Shown here: piece by piece, positions 30,626 to 32,921 of the stretch | How the letters are laid out: every line of letters begins with the position of its first letter | Position numbering within the stretch: position 1 is the first letter of the stretch | DNA from: an uncultured Atopobium sp. | GTDB taxonomy: Bacteria; Actinomycetota; Coriobacteriia; Coriobacteriales; Atopobiaceae | Direction of reading: 5' to 3' | DNA length: 32,921 bases | Assembly (NCBI GenBank): GCA_900555335.1 | Contig: USKU01000003.1 | Span: forward strand, 1 to 32,921 | Made by a program: the position numbers and the translations under genes | The notes under the pieces: model-generated | Seen by the model: only the letters and a program-made list of their open reading frames with translations | Database searches by the model: none | What the model was told of the DNA's origin: nothing

Positions 30626-32236
30626 TTACTTGCTTGCAAGACGTGGGAACAGAGCGTCTCCCTTAGAGACAGCCAGGCCACCCTGAAGCTTACCCCATAC
30701 GCACTCGCTGCGGGTATCGGTAGAGGTAATCTCTGCCTCGTCAAGGCTCATACGGCGCAAAACCTCTGCAGATGTAGTAGGCATGAATGGCATAAAGAGA
30801 TGTGCGCAAATGCGAATAGACTCAAGCAGCGTATAGATAATCTCTGCAAGCTCTGATGCGCGCTCTGGGTCTTTTGCCACCGTCCAAGGAGCAGCGTCCT
30901 CAATGTAGTGGTTAGCTGCGTGGACAAGCTCCATGATGATGTTCTTAGCGCCCACGTAGTCCATCTTCTCCATGCAAGCAGCGTAGCGGTCATAGATGCC
31001 CTCAGCCAGCTTGCGCAGAGGATGGTCTGCAGCAACAGAAGAACCATCAAAAGTTGGAGTGACGCCCTCAAAGTACTTATCGCTCATGTTAAGGGCGCGA
31101 GAAACCAAGTTACCCCAGCTATTTGCCAGGTCAGCGTTATAGACCTGCTCCATGCGCTCGAAGGAAATGCCGGAATCCTCGCCAGGAGTGACGTCGGTCA
31201 TGAAGTAGTAGCGGTAGCCCTCAACACCCAGCAGGTCCAAAACGTCCTTAGGTGCAATGGCGTTTCCACGGGACTTACTCATCTTCTCAACAACGCCGGT
31301 CTCAGAGTTACGGACGTTAAGGAAGCCGTGAGCAAAGATGTGCTCAGGTACAGCCTCACCAAGAGCCATAAGCATTGCAGGCCAAATGACACAGTGGAAG
31401 CGGATGATGTCCTTGCCAACAACGTGCATCTGAGCTGGCCAGAAACGCTTTCTCATAGCCTCGGCCTCTGGGCTGTCATCGCCGTAACCAACAGCGGTGT
31501 AGTAGTTGAGAAGAGCGTCAAACCAGACGTAGGTTACGTGAGACTCATCAAAAGGAACTGGAACGCCCCAGTCAAAGCTGGTACGAGATACAGAAATATC
31601 CTGGAGGCCAGACTCAACAAAGCTGCGTACCTCGTTGGCGCGGAAGTCTGGCTCAATAAAATCTGGGTACTCAGTATAGAGCTCAAGCAGCTTGTCCTGG
31701 AATGCGGAAAGCTTGAAGAACCAAGACTCCTCAGAAACACGCTCAAGCTCACGATGGCAATCTGGGCAGAGGTGTGCACCCTTGCAACCAGCCTCTTCGT
31801 CTGCCTTTTCTACCTGGGTCTCGGTGAAGAAGGTCTCCTCGTGGATGCAGTACCAACCATCGTAGGATCCCTTGTAGATGAAGCCAGCCTCACGCATGCG
31901 CTCCCACAGATACTGGACAGCTTTTACGTGGCGCTCATCGGTAGTACGGATGAAGTCGTCGTATGAAATATTCAGCTCTTCATAGAGTCCCTTGAAGAAA
32001 GGAACCTGCGAGTCACACCATGCCTGTGGAGACAAACCGTGATCAGCTGCAGCAAGAGCGACCTTCTCGCCATGCTCGTCCATACCGGTGAGGAAGAAGA
32101 CGTCGTAACCAGCAGCGCGTCTAAAGCGAGCCTGGATATCGCAAAGCAGGGTGCAGTACGCAGTTCCCAGGTGTGGCTTTGCGTTGACGTAATAAATTGG
32201 GGTGGTAATAAAGTATGACGGCTTGGCCTCGGGCAT
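30626..32236 (-). CDS. metG: Methionyl-tRNA synthetase
   Basis: Class I synthetase for methionine, 536 residues. The HIGH-type motif is PHLGTAY (His22) and the KMSKS loop is at 318-322. A zinc-binding connective peptide is suggested by Cys130, Cys151, Cys157 and Cys160. The chain ends soon after the anticodon-binding domain, so it lacks the C-terminal tRNA-binding (Trbp111-like) domain found in longer forms. ATG 32236 has AAAGGGAG upstream. TATACT on the minus strand at 32273-32278 could be a -10, so metG may have its own promoter in the 79-bp gap after rsmI. Confidence 0.97.
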   Translation of the reverse strand: MPEAKPSYFITTPIYYVNAKPHLGTAYCTLLCDIQARFRRAAGYDVFFLTGMDEHGEKVALAAADHGLSPQAWCDSQVPFFKGLYEELNISYDDFIRTTDERHVKAVQYLWERMREAGFIYKGSYDGWYCIHEETFFTETQVEKADEEAGCKGAHLCPDCHRELERVSEESWFFKLSAFQDKLLELYTEYPDFIEPDFRANEVRSFVESGLQDISVSRTSFDWGVPVPFDESHVTYVWFDALLNYYTAVGYGDDSPEAEAMRKRFWPAQMHVVGKDIIRFHCVIWPAMLMALGEAVPEHIFAHGFLNVRNSETGVVEKMSKSRGNAIAPKDVLDLLGVEGYRYYFMTDVTPGEDSGISFERMEQVYNADLANSWGNLVSRALNMSDKYFEGVTPTFDGSSVAADHPLRKLAEGIYDRYAACMEKMDYVGAKNIIMELVHAANHYIEDAAPWTVAKDPERASELAEIIYTLLESIRICAHLFMPFMPTTSAEVLRRMSLDEAEITSTDTRSECVWGKLQGGLAVSKGDALFPRLASK

Positions 32237-32315
32237 AATGACTCCCTTTGTGTAAGTTGCAATAACTTATCCAGTATAGAGCAAATGCTGGGCGTTCTTT
32301 GTGTTGGTATGGTGA

Positions 32316-32921
32316 TTATGCCTCGTGAGCAAGAATTGCCTGGTATGCCTCGTCACGCGCAATACCAAACTTCTGAGCAAGCTCCTTGGCCAGGGCTGAT
32401 TTTCTCGTACCAGCAGCAAGACCAGCCTCTATTGCATCTTCAAGCGAGAGCTGAGACTCTCCTTCTGCCTGCGATGATGCAGAGGCAAGCTCTTCTTCTG
32501 TGGGAGCTGCAATAACTAAAACACACTCGCCTTTGAGGTTCTCTTTTACAGCAAGCGTCTTTGCAAGACACGGAGCCACATCGCGCACCACCTCTTCATG
32601 CAGCTTGGTAAGCTCTCTAACAAGGGCTACCTGCCTGGTTGGAAACACCTCAGCTATAGCCTCGACCGTTGTAAGCACCCTAAACGGAGATTCGTACAAC
32701 ACAATAGTGCCCGGAATTGTTGCAAGTTGTTGCAAGCGCTGAACAATCTGCCCGTGTTTTCTGGGCAAGAAGCCTTCAAAAAAGAAATGATCACTTGCCA
32801 AACCCGATGCAACAAGCGCGCAGGTCACCGCAGAAGGTCCCGGAATAACCTCCGTAGCAAGGCCTTCTGAAAGCGCCGCATCAACCAAATGCTGACCCGG
32901 GTCAGAGATGCCTGGCATACC
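32316..32921 (-). CDS. rsmI: 16S rRNA 2'-O-methyltransferase RsmI (partial, N-terminus outside window)
   Basis: C-terminal part of the tetrapyrrole-methylase-fold enzyme that 2'-O-methylates C1402 of 16S rRNA. The visible 201 residues start within the conserved GMPGISDPG and include IPGPSAVTCALVASGL, FFEGFLPRKHG, YESPFRV and RELTKLHEEVVR, all RsmI hallmarks. The methionine at the start of this fragment is internal. The tail carries a short helix domain (RKSALAKELAQKFGIARDEAYQ) as usual. It heads the rsmI-metG-rsmA-tatD run. Confidence 0.95.
   Translation of the reverse strand, partial: GMPGISDPGQHLVDAALSEGLATEVIPGPSAVTCALVASGLASDHFFFEGFLPRKHGQIVQRLQQLATIPGTIVLYESPFRVLTTVEAIAEVFPTRQVALVRELTKLHEEVVRDVAPCLAKTLAVKENLKGECVLVIAAPTEEELASASSQAEGESQLSLEDAIEAGLAAGTRKSALAKELAQKFGIARDEAYQAILAHEA

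Noticed and set aside
30908..31966. 352-codon plus-strand open frame opposite metG
   Set aside because: The minus strand encodes an intact methionyl-tRNA synthetase with all its motifs; the antisense frame has no recognisable domain or ribosome site.
1..32921. CRISPR array, insertion sequence, prophage or tRNA genes
   Set aside because: No regularly spaced repeats, transposase-like frames or cloverleaf sequences were seen; the T-box leader is the only structured RNA I can support.

Overview
The window is a dense bacterial chromosome segment of near-balanced base composition with about 31 protein-coding genes, nearly all on the minus strand. I see no rRNA, tRNA, CRISPR array, insertion sequence or phage gene. 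The mix (T-box control of pheST, mannose-family PTS with a YajC-like partner, DUF3290/DUF421 pair, Bce-type transporter with two-component system, a 37-kDa nucleoid-associated protein, Tat-like RR motifs in export signals) fits a host-associated Gram-positive-type anaerobe. My best inference is a coriobacterium of the Atopobium/Lancefieldella/Olsenella group, but this is an impression and not proven by any marker here.

Layout, left to right. 1-3300: pheT (3' end outside the window) and pheS behind a T-box leader. 3312-6018: a zinc/manganese-type ABC importer, znuA-znuC-znuB, with histidine-rich stretches in both the binding protein and the ATPase. 6345-14028: a minus-strand cluster of ten genes that reads IIA, yajC-like, IIB, IIC, IID, GntR regulator, agaS, nagA, DUF3290, DUF421. 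Divergent from it at 14567-16489 are a 1-phosphofructokinase/tagatose-6-phosphate kinase-type enzyme and a class II aldolase. Together these give a complete route for N-acetylgalactosamine: PTS uptake as GalNAc-6-P, deacetylation (NagA/AgaA), deamination-isomerisation (AgaS) to tagatose-6-P, phosphorylation, and cleavage to triose phosphates.

16604-22726: mostly independent genes: branched-chain aminotransferase, a DUF488 protein, glutamate racemase, an FKBP-type prolyl isomerase, an exported coiled-coil cell-wall hydrolase candidate, a YejK-like nucleoid-associated protein and a stand-alone glucose-type EIIA. Strong hairpin terminators separate many of these. 22862-28645: a Bce-type ABC transporter and an OmpR/intramembrane-sensing kinase pair, split by a plus-strand double-GNAT fusion gene. 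28667-32921: housekeeping genes in the order rsmI (partial), metG, rsmA, tatD, apparently reading on into the response regulator and kinase.

The most unusual signal is not a gene. The 8-mer GGCGAGAA occurs 18 times by eye (9 per strand) where about one is expected, often extended to GGCGAGAAACCC, in several reading frames and strongly enriched between genes, including once as an inverted pair forming a terminator. This resembles a DNA-uptake-type or other chromosome-architecture repeat.
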